Part shown: in pieces, positions 1 through 6,043 of the stretch | Numbering within the stretch: position 1 is the stretch's first letter | Layout of the letters: every line of letters begins with the position of its first letter | Source of the DNA: Candidatus Scatomorpha stercoravium | Lineage (GTDB): Bacteria; Bacillota; Clostridia; Oscillospirales; Oscillospiraceae | Length of the DNA stretch: 6,174 nt | Direction: 5' to 3' | NCBI GenBank assembly: GCA_018716005.1 | Contig: DVKN01000004.1 | Span: 1 to 6,174, forward strand | Program-made: the position numbers and the translations under genes | The notes under the pieces: generated by a model | What the model was told of the DNA's origin: nothing | Seen by the model: only the letters and a program-made list of their open reading frames with translations | The model's database searches: none

Positions 1-281
1 ACGCTCTTCTTGAGGAACATCTCGACGAACTGCACGAGCACGGCGATGACCAGGATGAAGGCCAGGGTGCTCATATAGCCGAGGCCGAGCTGCACGAGCA
101 GCAGGTTGACGGCGTAGCAGATGGCGCTCGCGAGGCCCATGACGAAGGTGACCGCGATGCCCATGCCGACGGCGGTGTCGACCTTCGTGGAGCAGCCCAG
201 GAAGGGGCAGCAGCCGAGGAACTGCGAGAAGATGAAGTTGTTCATCAAAATCGCGCCGAGCGCGATGGTCAGTATGTTCAT
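1..281 (-). CDS. rnfA: RnfA, membrane subunit of Rnf complex (partial, C-terminus off left edge)
   Basis: Membrane subunit of the Rnf ferredoxin:NAD+ oxidoreductase, paired with RnfE in the lipid bilayer. The 93 visible codons begin MNILTIALGAILMNNFIFSQ and include the family hallmark GCCPFLGCSTK, then hydrophobic segments ending FILVIAVLVQFVEMFLKK. This is about half of the usual 190 to 195 residues. Cys25 in GCCPF aligns with the cysteine that, with its RnfE counterpart, holds the 2Fe-2S cluster inside the membrane in Rnf and Nqr structures. The second RnfA cysteine would lie beyond the edge. The extra cysteines at 24 and 30 are visible but I assign them no role. The start ATG shares its A with the rnfE stop (TAATG), and an AAAGGAGG site lies 10 bases upstream, so translation is probably coupled to rnfE. 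The frame is open to the left edge. Confidence 0.96.
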   Translation of the reverse strand, partial: MNILTIALGAILMNNFIFSQFLGCCPFLGCSTKVDTAVGMGIAVTFVMGLASAICYAVNLLLVQLGLGYMSTLAFILVIAVLVQFVEMFLKKS

Positions 282-1006
282 TACTCAGCGGCCTCCTTTA
301 CTTCGGCGGGAGCCGGGATCTCGACCTTAGCGGCGCGCGCGGCCTTCTCCTTCTTCTCCGCGCCCTTGCGCAGCGCGTACTGCATCGCGGCCAGCAGGAC
401 CGCCAGGGTGAGGAAGCCTCCGAAGGGCATTATCAGTATCGTCGCGCCGAACTGCTCGGGGAAGATGCGGATGCCGGCGGCGGAGCCGTCGAGCGTCACG
501 TGCAGCGCGCCGTTGACTATCTCGAAGATGCCGGTGCCGAAGGTGCCGGAGCCGAGGAGCTCGCGGATAAGGCACATGGCCACGAGGACGACGGTGTAGC
601 CGAAGCCCTGGAAGATGCCGTCCCAGAAGCTCGGGCCTATCGGCTCGTGCTGGCAGAAGGCCTCGGCGCGGCCGATGATGATGCAGTTGACGACGATAAG
701 CGGTATGAAGACGCCGAGCGAAGCCGAGAGCGCCGGTATGAAGGCCTGCAGGAGCAGGTCGACTATCGTGACGAAGCCGGCGATGACGACGACGAAAATC
801 GCGAGGCGGATGTCGTTCGGGATGGCCTTGCGCAGCGCAGAGATGGCCACGTTGCAGCAGGTCAGGATGATGAGGACGGAGAGGCCCATGCCGATGCCGT
901 TGAACAGCGTGGTGGTGATGGCCATGGTGGAGCACATACCGATGCGCTGTACGAGGACAGGGTTATTGGTGATGAGGCCTTCCTTGAACTGTTGTTTAAG
1001 CGTCAT
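281..1006 (-). CDS. rnfE: RnfE, membrane subunit of Rnf complex
   Basis: Integral membrane subunit (241 residues) of the Rnf electron-transport complex, homologous to NqrD and paralogous to RnfA. Family motifs are ITNNPVLVQRIGMCSTMA near the N-terminus, IPNDIRLAIFVVVIAGFVT around 62 to 80, and VVNCIIIGRAEAF around 105 to 117. Cys25 and Cys108 occupy the two positions expected to bind the membrane 2Fe-2S cluster with RnfA. About six hydrophobic helices are visible. From about residue 214 the protein carries a charged Ala/Lys/Glu-rich tail ending KEAAE, which looks like an extension past the conserved core. The start has an AAGGAGG site 7 bases upstream, overlapping the rnfG stop as TAAGGAGG. 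The gene ends by sharing one base with the rnfA start. RnfE is told from RnfA by its longer length and the GRAEAF loop. Confidence 0.97.
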   Translation of the reverse strand: MTLKQQFKEGLITNNPVLVQRIGMCSTMAITTTLFNGIGMGLSVLIILTCCNVAISALRKAIPNDIRLAIFVVVIAGFVTIVDLLLQAFIPALSASLGVFIPLIVVNCIIIGRAEAFCQHEPIGPSFWDGIFQGFGYTVVLVAMCLIRELLGSGTFGTGIFEIVNGALHVTLDGSAAGIRIFPEQFGATILIMPFGGFLTLAVLLAAMQYALRKGAEKKEKAARAAKVEIPAPAEVKEAAE

Positions 1007-1018
1007 TTCAAAGCCTCC

Positions 1019-1579
1019 TTAACCCAGCGCCTTGCAGGCGGCGATAGCGGCGTTCGCGGCGTTGGCCATAGCCCTGGAGGATATGGTCGCGGCGGTGATG
1101 GAGTCGACGGTGCCGCCGTCCTTCGTGACGGCCATGCCCTCGCTCTGCCCGACGAGGCTCTCGAGGAAGCCCTCCTCGGTTATCTTGGCGCCGAGGCCGC
1201 TCGTCTCGGCGTGGTCTATGACGCTCGCGCCGGTAATCACGTAGTCGCTGCCGACGCCGAAGGCGGCGGTGATGGAGCCCTGCGCGCCGGAGAAGGTGAG
1301 CTCCACGACCCAGCCGTTATCGCCGGCGGCGGAGAGCGCGTCGACGTTCGCGAAGGCGGGATCGTCCGGGTCGAACTCTATCGTGGTGTAGCCGCTCTCG
1401 CTGGGGAGCACGGCGTTATAGGCCGCCTCTGTCTTGAGGCGCTGCTGCTCGGCGATGATGTCCTTCGTGAACATATTCACGAGGCCCAGGACGCCGGAGG
1501 TTATCGCGCTCACGAGGAAGAGGATGACAGCGAGCTTGACTATCTGGCTGCCGCCCTTGGCTTTCTTGGTCTCAGTCAT
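1019..1579 (-). CDS. rnfG: RnfG, covalent-FMN subunit of Rnf complex
   Basis: RnfG (186 residues) is the membrane-anchored flavoprotein that carries a covalently bound FMN on the outer face of the membrane and passes electrons through the Rnf chain; it is homologous to NqrC. After a short Lys-rich start, residues about 13 to 36 form a single transmembrane helix. The FMN-binding domain contains DHAETSGLGAKI and, near the C-terminus, DSITAATISSRAM. In the latter, Thr165 aligns with the threonine that accepts FMN from the flavin transferase ApbE. The usual S/TGAT motif reads TAAT here, a conservative Gly-to-Ala change. The start ATG lies inside the end of rnfD (8-base overlap) and has AAAGGAGG 9 bases upstream. 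The stop is followed 12 bases later by rnfE. No apbE gene is seen in the window. Confidence 0.97.
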   Translation of the reverse strand: MTETKKAKGGSQIVKLAVILFLVSAITSGVLGLVNMFTKDIIAEQQRLKTEAAYNAVLPSESGYTTIEFDPDDPAFANVDALSAAGDNGWVVELTFSGAQGSITAAFGVGSDYVITGASVIDHAETSGLGAKITEEGFLESLVGQSEGMAVTKDGGTVDSITAATISSRAMANAANAAIAACKALG

Positions 1580-2612
1580 TTGCCGCAGCCTCCTTTGCCT
1601 GTTTTTTGGCCGCCTTGGCCGCGGCCTTACCGGCCTTGACGTCCTCGGCGGTGACGCCGAACTGGCGCGGCCTGAGGGCCTTGTCGATAGCCCAGGCGCA
1701 GCAGTTCATGACGAGGATGGCGTAGCTGACGCCCTCGGGATAGGAGCCGAAGTAGCGAATCAGCACGGTGACCGCACCGCAGCCGATGCCGTAGAGGATC
1801 TGGCCCTTGAGGTTGACCGGACTGGTGGAGTAGTCGGTGGCCATGAAGAAGGCGCCGAGCAGGAGGCCGCCGGAGAGGACGTTGTAGAGCATCCACTCGA
1901 CGTTGCCGTAGCCCTCGCAGCCGAAGACGAGGGTCAGCACCGCGACGGAGCCGATGAAGCTCACCGGGATGCGCCAGGTGATGACTTTGCGGAGCATCAG
2001 CCATGCGCCGCCGGCGAGGATGGCGAGGGCGCTTGTCTCGCCTATGCTGCCGGGGATGCCGCCGAGGAACATATTGAGGTAGTTGAAGTACTCGGGCAGC
2101 GGGTCGCCGTTGTGCAGGTAGCTGAGCGGGGTGCTCATGGTGACGGCGTCGACGACGCCGCTCATGGCCGCGGGCACGGCCCAGCTGGTCATGAAGGCCG
2201 CGTAGGCCGCGCTGAGGAAGGCGCGGGCGGCGAGCGCGGGGTTCAGGAAGTTCTTGCCGATGCCGCCGTAGAGCTGCTTTACCACGACTATGCCGAAGAA
2301 GCAGCCTATGAGGCCGACCCACCAGGGGGCGTTCGAGGGCATGACGCAGGTGAGCAGTATGCCGGTGACGACGGCGGAGAGGTCGCCGACGGTGCAGTTC
2401 TTCTTCATGAGCTTGCGGTAGACCCACTCGAAGAAGACGCAGGCCGCGACGTTGACGACCAGGAGTATCGCGGCGTTCATGCCGAACTGCCAGATGCCGA
2501 CGGCAAGGGCCGGGATGAGGCCGATTATGACGTCGAGCATTATCTTATCGGTGCCCCTCGGGGTCCTCAGTATGGGGTTCGAGGTCACCTTGAACAGCTT
2601 TTTCTCTTCCAT
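1572..2612 (-). CDS. rnfD: RnfD, covalent-FMN membrane subunit of Rnf complex
   Basis: RnfD (346 residues) is the polytopic membrane subunit homologous to NqrB. It carries a second covalent FMN and is thought to take part in ion translocation. The N-terminal TSNPILRTPRGTDKIMLDVI is the family opening. GGIGKNFLNPALAARAFL (about 116 to 133) and FFMATDYSTSPV are conserved blocks, and many hydrophobic helices are evident. The flavin site is DAVTMSTPL, with Thr161 at the attachment position. The common SGAT signature reads TMST, so the threonine is kept while the two residues before it differ. From about 322 the protein ends in an Ala/Lys-rich tail (KAAAKAAKKQAKEAAAND). The start shares one base with the rnfC stop (TAATG), with AAAGGAGG 10 bases upstream, implying translational coupling. 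Confidence 0.97.
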   Translation of the reverse strand: MEEKKLFKVTSNPILRTPRGTDKIMLDVIIGLIPALAVGIWQFGMNAAILLVVNVAACVFFEWVYRKLMKKNCTVGDLSAVVTGILLTCVMPSNAPWWVGLIGCFFGIVVVKQLYGGIGKNFLNPALAARAFLSAAYAAFMTSWAVPAAMSGVVDAVTMSTPLSYLHNGDPLPEYFNYLNMFLGGIPGSIGETSALAILAGGAWLMLRKVITWRIPVSFIGSVAVLTLVFGCEGYGNVEWMLYNVLSGGLLLGAFFMATDYSTSPVNLKGQILYGIGCGAVTVLIRYFGSYPEGVSYAILVMNCCAWAIDKALRPRQFGVTAEDVKAGKAAAKAAKKQAKEAAAND

Positions 2613-4012
2613 TACGCCCTCGCCTCCTTTCCTTCGGCGGCCATCTTCGCCTTTTCGGCGGCGACGGCGGCGTTTATCTTGGCGGCCTCGGCCTTGGCGC
2701 GCTCCTCGGCGCGGTGGGCGTTAATCATGGCCTTGCCGAGCTTAAAGGTGTGCGTAAGCGGCAGGCGGCCGGGGCAGCCGTAGGAGCAGGAGCCGCACTC
2801 GAAGCAGTCCATGACGTGGTACTGCTCCATCTTCTTGATGTCGCCCTGCTGGACGTACATATACATATAGATGGGCTCGAGCTTCATGGGACAGTGGGCC
2901 ACGCAGTTGCCGCAGCGGATGCAGGTCGGCGTCTCGCTCTCGCGGTTCATGTCATGGCTGAAGAGCAGCAGGCCGCTCGCGCCCTTGACGGAGCCGGCCG
3001 TGGGGTCGGCCACGCAGATGCCCATCATGGGGCCGCCCATGCAGATGCGCTCGACGCGGTCCATGTCCGCGCCGGCCTCGGCGAAGATGTGCTCAAGCGG
3101 GGTGCCGAAGCGGACGAGCAGGTTCTGCGCTTCCTCCACGCAGTCGCCCGCCACGGTGACGACGCGCTCGATGGAGGGCACGCCCTCGTAGCAGGCGCGG
3201 TAGATGGTGTAGCAGGTGTAGGTGGAGACGACGTTCGCGCCCACGCCGCTCGGCAGCCCGCCGGGCTTGACCTCGCGGTTCGTGTTGGCCTTGACCTGCA
3301 TTTTCTCGGCGCCCTGGGGGTACTTGACCTTCTCGGGCACTATCTCGACGCCGTACTTGGCCGGGTCGAGGCTGTTGAGGAGGTCTATCGCGTCGCGCTT
3401 GTTCTCCTCAATGCCGTAGAAGCACTTGTCCAGGCCGTGGGCGATGCGCACGAGCTCGATGCCCTTCAGGAGCTCCTCGGGGTGCTCGAGCATCGTCCTG
3501 TGGTCGCCGCAGAGATAGGGCTCGCACTCCGCGCCGTTTATGACAAGGGTGTCCACCTTGCCGCGCGCCCCCTGAATCTTGAACGCGGTGGGGAACATCG
3601 CGCCGCCCATGCCGACGACGCCGGCCTCGCGTATGCGCCTGATGATGGCGTCGGGGTCCTTCAGTTCGGCTTCGCTCAGAGGCTTCATCTCCTCCGAGGG
3701 CGTGTCCTGGAAGTCGTTCTCAATGACGACGGACATGACCATATCGCCGAGCATATGCCGCCTCGGCTCCACGGCCACAACGGTGCCGGACACCGTCGCG
3801 TGTATCGGGGCGGAGACGGGCGCGTCGTTGCGGCCTATCACCTGGCCCACCTTGACGGTGTCGCCCACCTTGACCGTGGGCTGGTCGGGCGCGCCGATGT
3901 GCTGTACCATCGGCAGCACGACCTGCTTTGGCGGAGCTATCGGCCGCACGGGGCTCCCCGCCGCGGTCTTCGCATAGTCCGGGTGGACGCCGCCATAATA
4001 CTTATAAGGCAT
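2612..4012 (-). CDS. rnfC: RnfC, NADH-binding iron-sulfur subunit of Rnf complex
   Basis: RnfC is the peripheral cytoplasmic subunit where NAD+/NADH exchanges electrons. It is the first gene of the operon and has 466 residues from the start chosen here. An N-terminal lipoyl-like domain (about 25 to 85) is followed by the nucleotide/FMN-binding region with GVVGMGGAMFPTAFK (131 on) and INGAECEPYL (158 to 167), then REVKPGGLPSGVGANV. Two 4Fe-4S motifs follow: C364, C367, C370, C374 and C403, C406, C409, C413. The usual Gly in the GGAGFPT loop is Met139. After about residue 435 comes an Ala/Lys/Glu-rich helical tail. Starts at GTG 4021 and ATG 4018 are in frame. ATG 4012 is preferred because GAGAGG (4021 to 4026) lies 8 bases upstream and the protein then opens MPYKYYGGVHP, which fits the family. 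Confidence 0.97.
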   Translation of the reverse strand: MPYKYYGGVHPDYAKTAAGSPVRPIAPPKQVVLPMVQHIGAPDQPTVKVGDTVKVGQVIGRNDAPVSAPIHATVSGTVVAVEPRRHMLGDMVMSVVIENDFQDTPSEEMKPLSEAELKDPDAIIRRIREAGVVGMGGAMFPTAFKIQGARGKVDTLVINGAECEPYLCGDHRTMLEHPEELLKGIELVRIAHGLDKCFYGIEENKRDAIDLLNSLDPAKYGVEIVPEKVKYPQGAEKMQVKANTNREVKPGGLPSGVGANVVSTYTCYTIYRACYEGVPSIERVVTVAGDCVEEAQNLLVRFGTPLEHIFAEAGADMDRVERICMGGPMMGICVADPTAGSVKGASGLLLFSHDMNRESETPTCIRCGNCVAHCPMKLEPIYMYMYVQQGDIKKMEQYHVMDCFECGSCSYGCPGRLPLTHTFKLGKAMINAHRAEERAKAEAAKINAAVAAEKAKMAAEGKEARA

Positions 4013-4020
4013 GAGCATCA

Positions 4021-4026
4021 CCTCTC
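4021..4026 (-). promoter_or_regulatory. rnfC: Ribosome binding site deciding the rnfC start
   Basis: On the minus strand GAGAGGTGAT resembles the anti-Shine-Dalgarno complement AGGAGGTGAT. GAGAGG is 8 bases from ATG 4012 but touches or overlaps GTG 4021 and ATG 4018, so it supports the third candidate start. It is weaker than the AAAGGAGG sites inside the operon. Confidence 0.6.
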
Positions 4027-4046
4027 GTAGATCTTACAGCTATAAT

Positions 4047-4075
4047 ATACTATCACGTTTGGCAATTTGTGTCCA
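4047..4075 (-). promoter_or_regulatory. Candidate sigma-70 type promoter of the rnf operon
   Basis: Read on the minus strand, TGGACA (4070 to 4075, one mismatch to TTGACA) is separated by 17 bases from TAGTAT (4047 to 4052). The -10 is preceded by TGA, giving an extended -10 (TGATAGTAT). Transcription would begin near 4040, leaving a leader of about 28 bases before the rnfC ATG. The site lies in the AT-rich gap just upstream of the first gene of the operon. An overlapping TATATT slightly downstream is a less well spaced alternative -10. Confidence 0.6.
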
Positions 4076-4080
4076 GCAGA

Positions 4081-4092
4081 AATGACGTCATT
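4081..4092. promoter_or_regulatory. 12-bp perfect palindrome next to the rnf -35 (possible operator)
   Basis: AATGACGTCATT is a perfect 12-bp inverted repeat. It starts 6 bases upstream of the rnf -35 element, a position suited to a dimeric activator or repressor. The sequence is seen directly; binding by a regulator is inferred, and I cannot name the protein. Confidence 0.35.
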
Positions 4093-4110
4093 ACGCCATT
4101 TTCCCAAGAT

Positions 4111-4145
4111 TTTTTCTTAACAATCCTGTGTTTTTCTTGACAATT
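4111..4145 (+). repeat. Two-copy direct repeat with 20-base period
   Basis: TTTTTCTTAACAATC (4111 to 4125) recurs as TTTTTCTTGACAATT (4131 to 4145), with 13 of 15 bases identical and starts exactly 20 bases apart, close to two helical turns. The second copy contains the -35 TTGACA of a plus-strand promoter candidate. Such tandem half-sites can be response-regulator or AraC-type binding sites, but chance in an AT-rich stretch is possible. Confidence 0.4.
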
Positions 4146-4165
4146 GAATAGTTTAAGGGTGTTAT
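4137..4165 (+). promoter_or_regulatory. Candidate distal plus-strand promoter
   Basis: A perfect TTGACA (4137 to 4142) is followed after 17 bases by TGTTAT (4160 to 4165, four of six consensus bases). Transcription would start near 4172 and give a leader of about 160 bases before the GH2 gene. That leader would include the 18-bp palindrome and the 10-codon open frame. The -35 is stronger than that of the proximal candidate and the -10 is weaker. Confidence 0.45.
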
Positions 4166-4218
4166 TTACAGCAACTCTGCATAATTCACAGAATATACAT
4201 ATTTCGCGCCGTCACTTC

Positions 4219-4236
4219 GCTAGTTAATTAACTAGC
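4219..4236. promoter_or_regulatory. 18-bp perfect palindrome (possible operator)
   Basis: GCTAGTTAATTAACTAGC is a perfect 18-bp inverted repeat with no spacer, lying between the distal and proximal plus-strand promoter candidates. Perfect symmetry of this length is unusual by chance and is typical of operators for dimeric regulators such as TetR, MarR or GntR proteins. No regulator gene is present in the window, so the partner is unknown. The stem is too AT-rich to act as a strong intrinsic terminator. Confidence 0.5.
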
Positions 4237-4264
4237 TCTTTTGTGCAAACTGACGAGAGGGAAA

Positions 4265-4297
4265 ATGCGTCTTTTCATCGCGGCCGAGTTAGTGTAG
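4265..4297 (+). other. 10-codon open frame: leader peptide or remnant of a thpR-like gene
   Basis: ATG 4265 opens a 10-codon frame, MRLFIAAELV, ending in TAG. A purine-rich GAGAGGG sits 3 bases upstream, so it has a plausible ribosome binding site. The peptide resembles the usual beginning of RNA 2',3'-cyclic phosphodiesterase (ThpR/LigT family), which commonly starts MRLFIA followed by a few residues such as xELP. No further ThpR-like sequence follows in any frame. It may be a 5' stump left by a deletion, a short upstream frame on a long GH2 leader, or coincidence. The stop overlaps the -10 of the proximal promoter candidate. Confidence 0.25.
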
Positions 4298-4300
4298 AAT
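4272..4300 (+). promoter_or_regulatory. Candidate proximal promoter of the GH2 gene
   Basis: TTTTCA (4272 to 4277, four of six) lies 17 bases before TAGAAT (4295 to 4300, five of six). Transcription from about 4307 would give a short leader of about 27 bases ahead of the GH2 ATG. The -10 is good and the -35 is weak, which could fit an activated promoter. Confidence 0.45.
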
Positions 4301-4322
4301 ATATGCTGAGAAAAACTCGAAC

Positions 4323-4332
4323 GGGGTGGTCC
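4323..4332 (+). promoter_or_regulatory. Ribosome binding site of the GH2 gene
   Basis: GGGGTGGTCC just before ATG 4334 can pair with the 16S rRNA tail over 10 consecutive bases if two G-U pairs are allowed (compare AGGAGGTGATCC). It is an extended, atypical site that supports ATG 4334 over other starts. Confidence 0.5.
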
Positions 4333-4333
4333 A

Positions 4334-6043
4334 ATGCTGCTTACCAAATGGGGCGAGGCGCTCGACCGCGAGCGGCCGCTGCCCGAATACCCGCGCCCCC
4401 AGTTCCGGCGCGAGAGCTATTTGAACTTAAACGGCCTCTGGGACTGCGCCTTCACCGGCGAGAACCGCCAGCCCGAGGAGTACGATCTCGAGATATGCGT
4501 CCCCTTCCCGCCGGAGAGCGTCCTCTCGGGCGTGGAGCGGGTGCTGCAGCCGGGCGAATTCCTGTGGTACCGGCGCGAATTCGAGCTGCCGGAGGGCTTC
4601 AACGCAGGCCGCGTGCTGCTGCACTTCGGCGCGGTCGACCAGTGCGCGCGCGTCTGGCTCAACGGCGAGGACGTCTGCTCGCACACGGGCGGCTCCCTCC
4701 CCTTCGCGGCGGACATAACCGAGCTTCTGTCGGAGGGCGCAAACACCCTCGTCGTCCGCGTCACGGACTCCACGGACCGCGCCTGGCACACGCGCGGCAA
4801 GCAGAAACTCAAGCCCGGCGGCATATGGTACAGCCCGGTGAGCGGCATATGGCAGACCGTCTGGTGCGAGAGCGTGCCGGAGAACTACATGACCAGCCTC
4901 TTCGTGACGCCGCATCCCGAGAGCGGCGAGGTCGAGCTCAACGTCGGCGGCGAGGGCACGGTGCGCGCGGAGATTGACGGCGAGGAGTTCGAGTTCGCCG
5001 CCGGGGAGAGCGCGCTCATAAAGCTCCGCGACGTCCGCCTCTGGACGCCGGAGGACCCCTATCTCTACAAGCTCGTCCTCACGCTCGGCGAGGACCGCGC
5101 GGAGAGCTATTTCGCCCTGCGCAGCGTCTCCGTCGGCGAGGACAGGAACGGCGCGAAGCGCCTGCTGCTCAACGGGAAGCCCTATTTCATGAACGGCCTC
5201 CTCGACCAGGGCTGGTGGCCCGACGGGCTCTACACCGCGCCCGGCGACGCCGCACTCGTATTCGACATCGCCGCGGCCAAGGCGATGGGCTTCAACACCC
5301 TGCGCAAGCACGTGAAGGTCGAGCCCGACCGCTGGTACTATCACTGCGACCGCCTGGGGATGCTCGTCTGGCAGGATATGCCGAACGGCGGCGGGAGCTA
5401 TTCCGCGCTCACCGTCAGCGCCCCCCTGCTGACCGGCGCGCACAGCCGCGACGACAAGTACGTGAAGTTCGCGCGCAAGGAGCAGCGCGGCCGCGAGGAG
5501 TTCCGCGAGGAGCTGCTGGACATGGTCTCGCACCTCTATAACCACCCGAGCGTCGTCATGTGGGTCATATTCAACGAGGGCTGGGGCCAGTTCGACTCCG
5601 ACGCGCTCGCCGACGCCGTCGCGGACATAGATCCCACGCGCCTCATCGACCGCGCGAGCGGCTGGCACGACCAGGGCACGGGCGAGCTCAGGAGCAGACA
5701 CCTCTACTTCGACGACTACAAGCACAAGCCCGACAAGCTCGGCCGCTGCGTGATACTCAGCGAGTTCGGAGGCTACACGCTGCCCGTCCCCGGCCACGCG
5801 GAGACGGACAAGCCCTTCGGCTACAAGAAGTTCCGCGAGCCGGACAAATACCGCCGCGCGCTGACGCTGCTCTACGACGGCCAGATCCGCCCCGCCTGCA
5901 TGAAAGGCCTCGCCGCCGCGATATACACCCAGCTCACCGACGTCGAGACGGAGCTCAACGGCCTCATAACCTACGACCGCCGCGTCCTGAAGCTCGCCCC
6001 CAACGACGTAAAGCGCATAATAAACATGCCGGAGGTGAAGTGA
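4334..6043 (+). CDS. Glycoside hydrolase family 2 enzyme (beta-galactosidase/beta-glucuronidase type fold)
   Basis: A cytoplasmic GH2 exo-glycosidase of 569 residues with no signal peptide. It has the three core domains. The first is a jelly-roll sugar-binding domain (about 20 to 180), with GLWDCAFTGE, WYRREFEL at 78 to 85 and GGIWYSPVSGIWQTVW near 162 to 177. An immunoglobulin-like sandwich follows (about 188 to 265), then a TIM barrel to the end. The acid/base is Glu415 in FNEGWG and the nucleophile is Glu477 in SEFGGY, 62 residues apart, closer than in E. coli LacZ. The barrel start has NTLRKHVKVEPDRWYYHCD instead of the LacZ-type arginine-histidine segment. The protein is far shorter than LacZ and matches a compact GH2 group of roughly 570 to 600 residues. 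Its substrate cannot be read from sequence; beta-galactosides or beta-glucuronides are only guesses. The last codons (GGAGGTGA) serve as the next gene's ribosome binding site. Confidence 0.93.
   Translation: MLLTKWGEALDRERPLPEYPRPQFRRESYLNLNGLWDCAFTGENRQPEEYDLEICVPFPPESVLSGVERVLQPGEFLWYRREFELPEGFNAGRVLLHFGAVDQCARVWLNGEDVCSHTGGSLPFAADITELLSEGANTLVVRVTDSTDRAWHTRGKQKLKPGGIWYSPVSGIWQTVWCESVPENYMTSLFVTPHPESGEVELNVGGEGTVRAEIDGEEFEFAAGESALIKLRDVRLWTPEDPYLYKLVLTLGEDRAESYFALRSVSVGEDRNGAKRLLLNGKPYFMNGLLDQGWWPDGLYTAPGDAALVFDIAAAKAMGFNTLRKHVKVEPDRWYYHCDRLGMLVWQDMPNGGGSYSALTVSAPLLTGAHSRDDKYVKFARKEQRGREEFREELLDMVSHLYNHPSVVMWVIFNEGWGQFDSDALADAVADIDPTRLIDRASGWHDQGTGELRSRHLYFDDYKHKPDKLGRCVILSEFGGYTLPVPGHAETDKPFGYKKFREPDKYRRALTLLYDGQIRPACMKGLAAAIYTQLTDVETELNGLITYDRRVLKLAPNDVKRIINMPEVK
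6031..6038 (+). promoter_or_regulatory. Ribosome binding site of the ABM-family gene inside the GH2 3' end
   Basis: GGAGGTGA, encoding part of the PEVK end of the GH2 protein, lies 5 bases before ATG 6044. The GH2 stop TGA directly abuts this ATG, so the two genes are probably translated from one message. Confidence 0.75.

Noticed and set aside
1602..1607. A6 run near the end of rnfD (minus strand) as a frameshift slip site
   Set aside because: It lies in a Lys-Lys codon pair in the tail, rnfG has its own strong ribosome binding site, and no conserved downstream frame would be gained.
1434..2783. Long plus-strand open frames opposite rnfD and rnfG (also 500 to 1639 and 2714 to 4030)
   Set aside because: They are antisense to clearly conserved Rnf genes, have low-complexity Asp/Glu/Gly/Ala/His-rich translations, and arise from GC-rich codon bias.
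4019..4021. GTG 4021 as the rnfC start
   Set aside because: It directly abuts the only Shine-Dalgarno-like sequence, leaving no spacer; ATG 4012 has an 8-base spacer.
4117..4123. TTAACAA as a Rex (NADH-sensing repressor) site for rnf
   Set aside because: Only one half of the TTGTTAAnnnnTTAACAA consensus is present; the sequence where the other half should be (4106 to 4112) does not match.
4219..4244. 18-bp palindrome followed by TCTTTT as an intrinsic terminator
   Set aside because: The stem is short and AT-rich, the T run is interrupted, and no gene ends upstream of it.
4243..4977. Plus-strand frame starting GTG 4243
   Set aside because: It overlaps the GH2 gene in another frame, becomes Arg/Ala-rich, and shows no domain.
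4427..5797. 456-codon minus-strand open frame opposite the GH2 gene
   Set aside because: Val/Ala/Glu/Arg-rich translation with no recognisable domain; the opposite strand encodes a complete GH2 with both catalytic residues.
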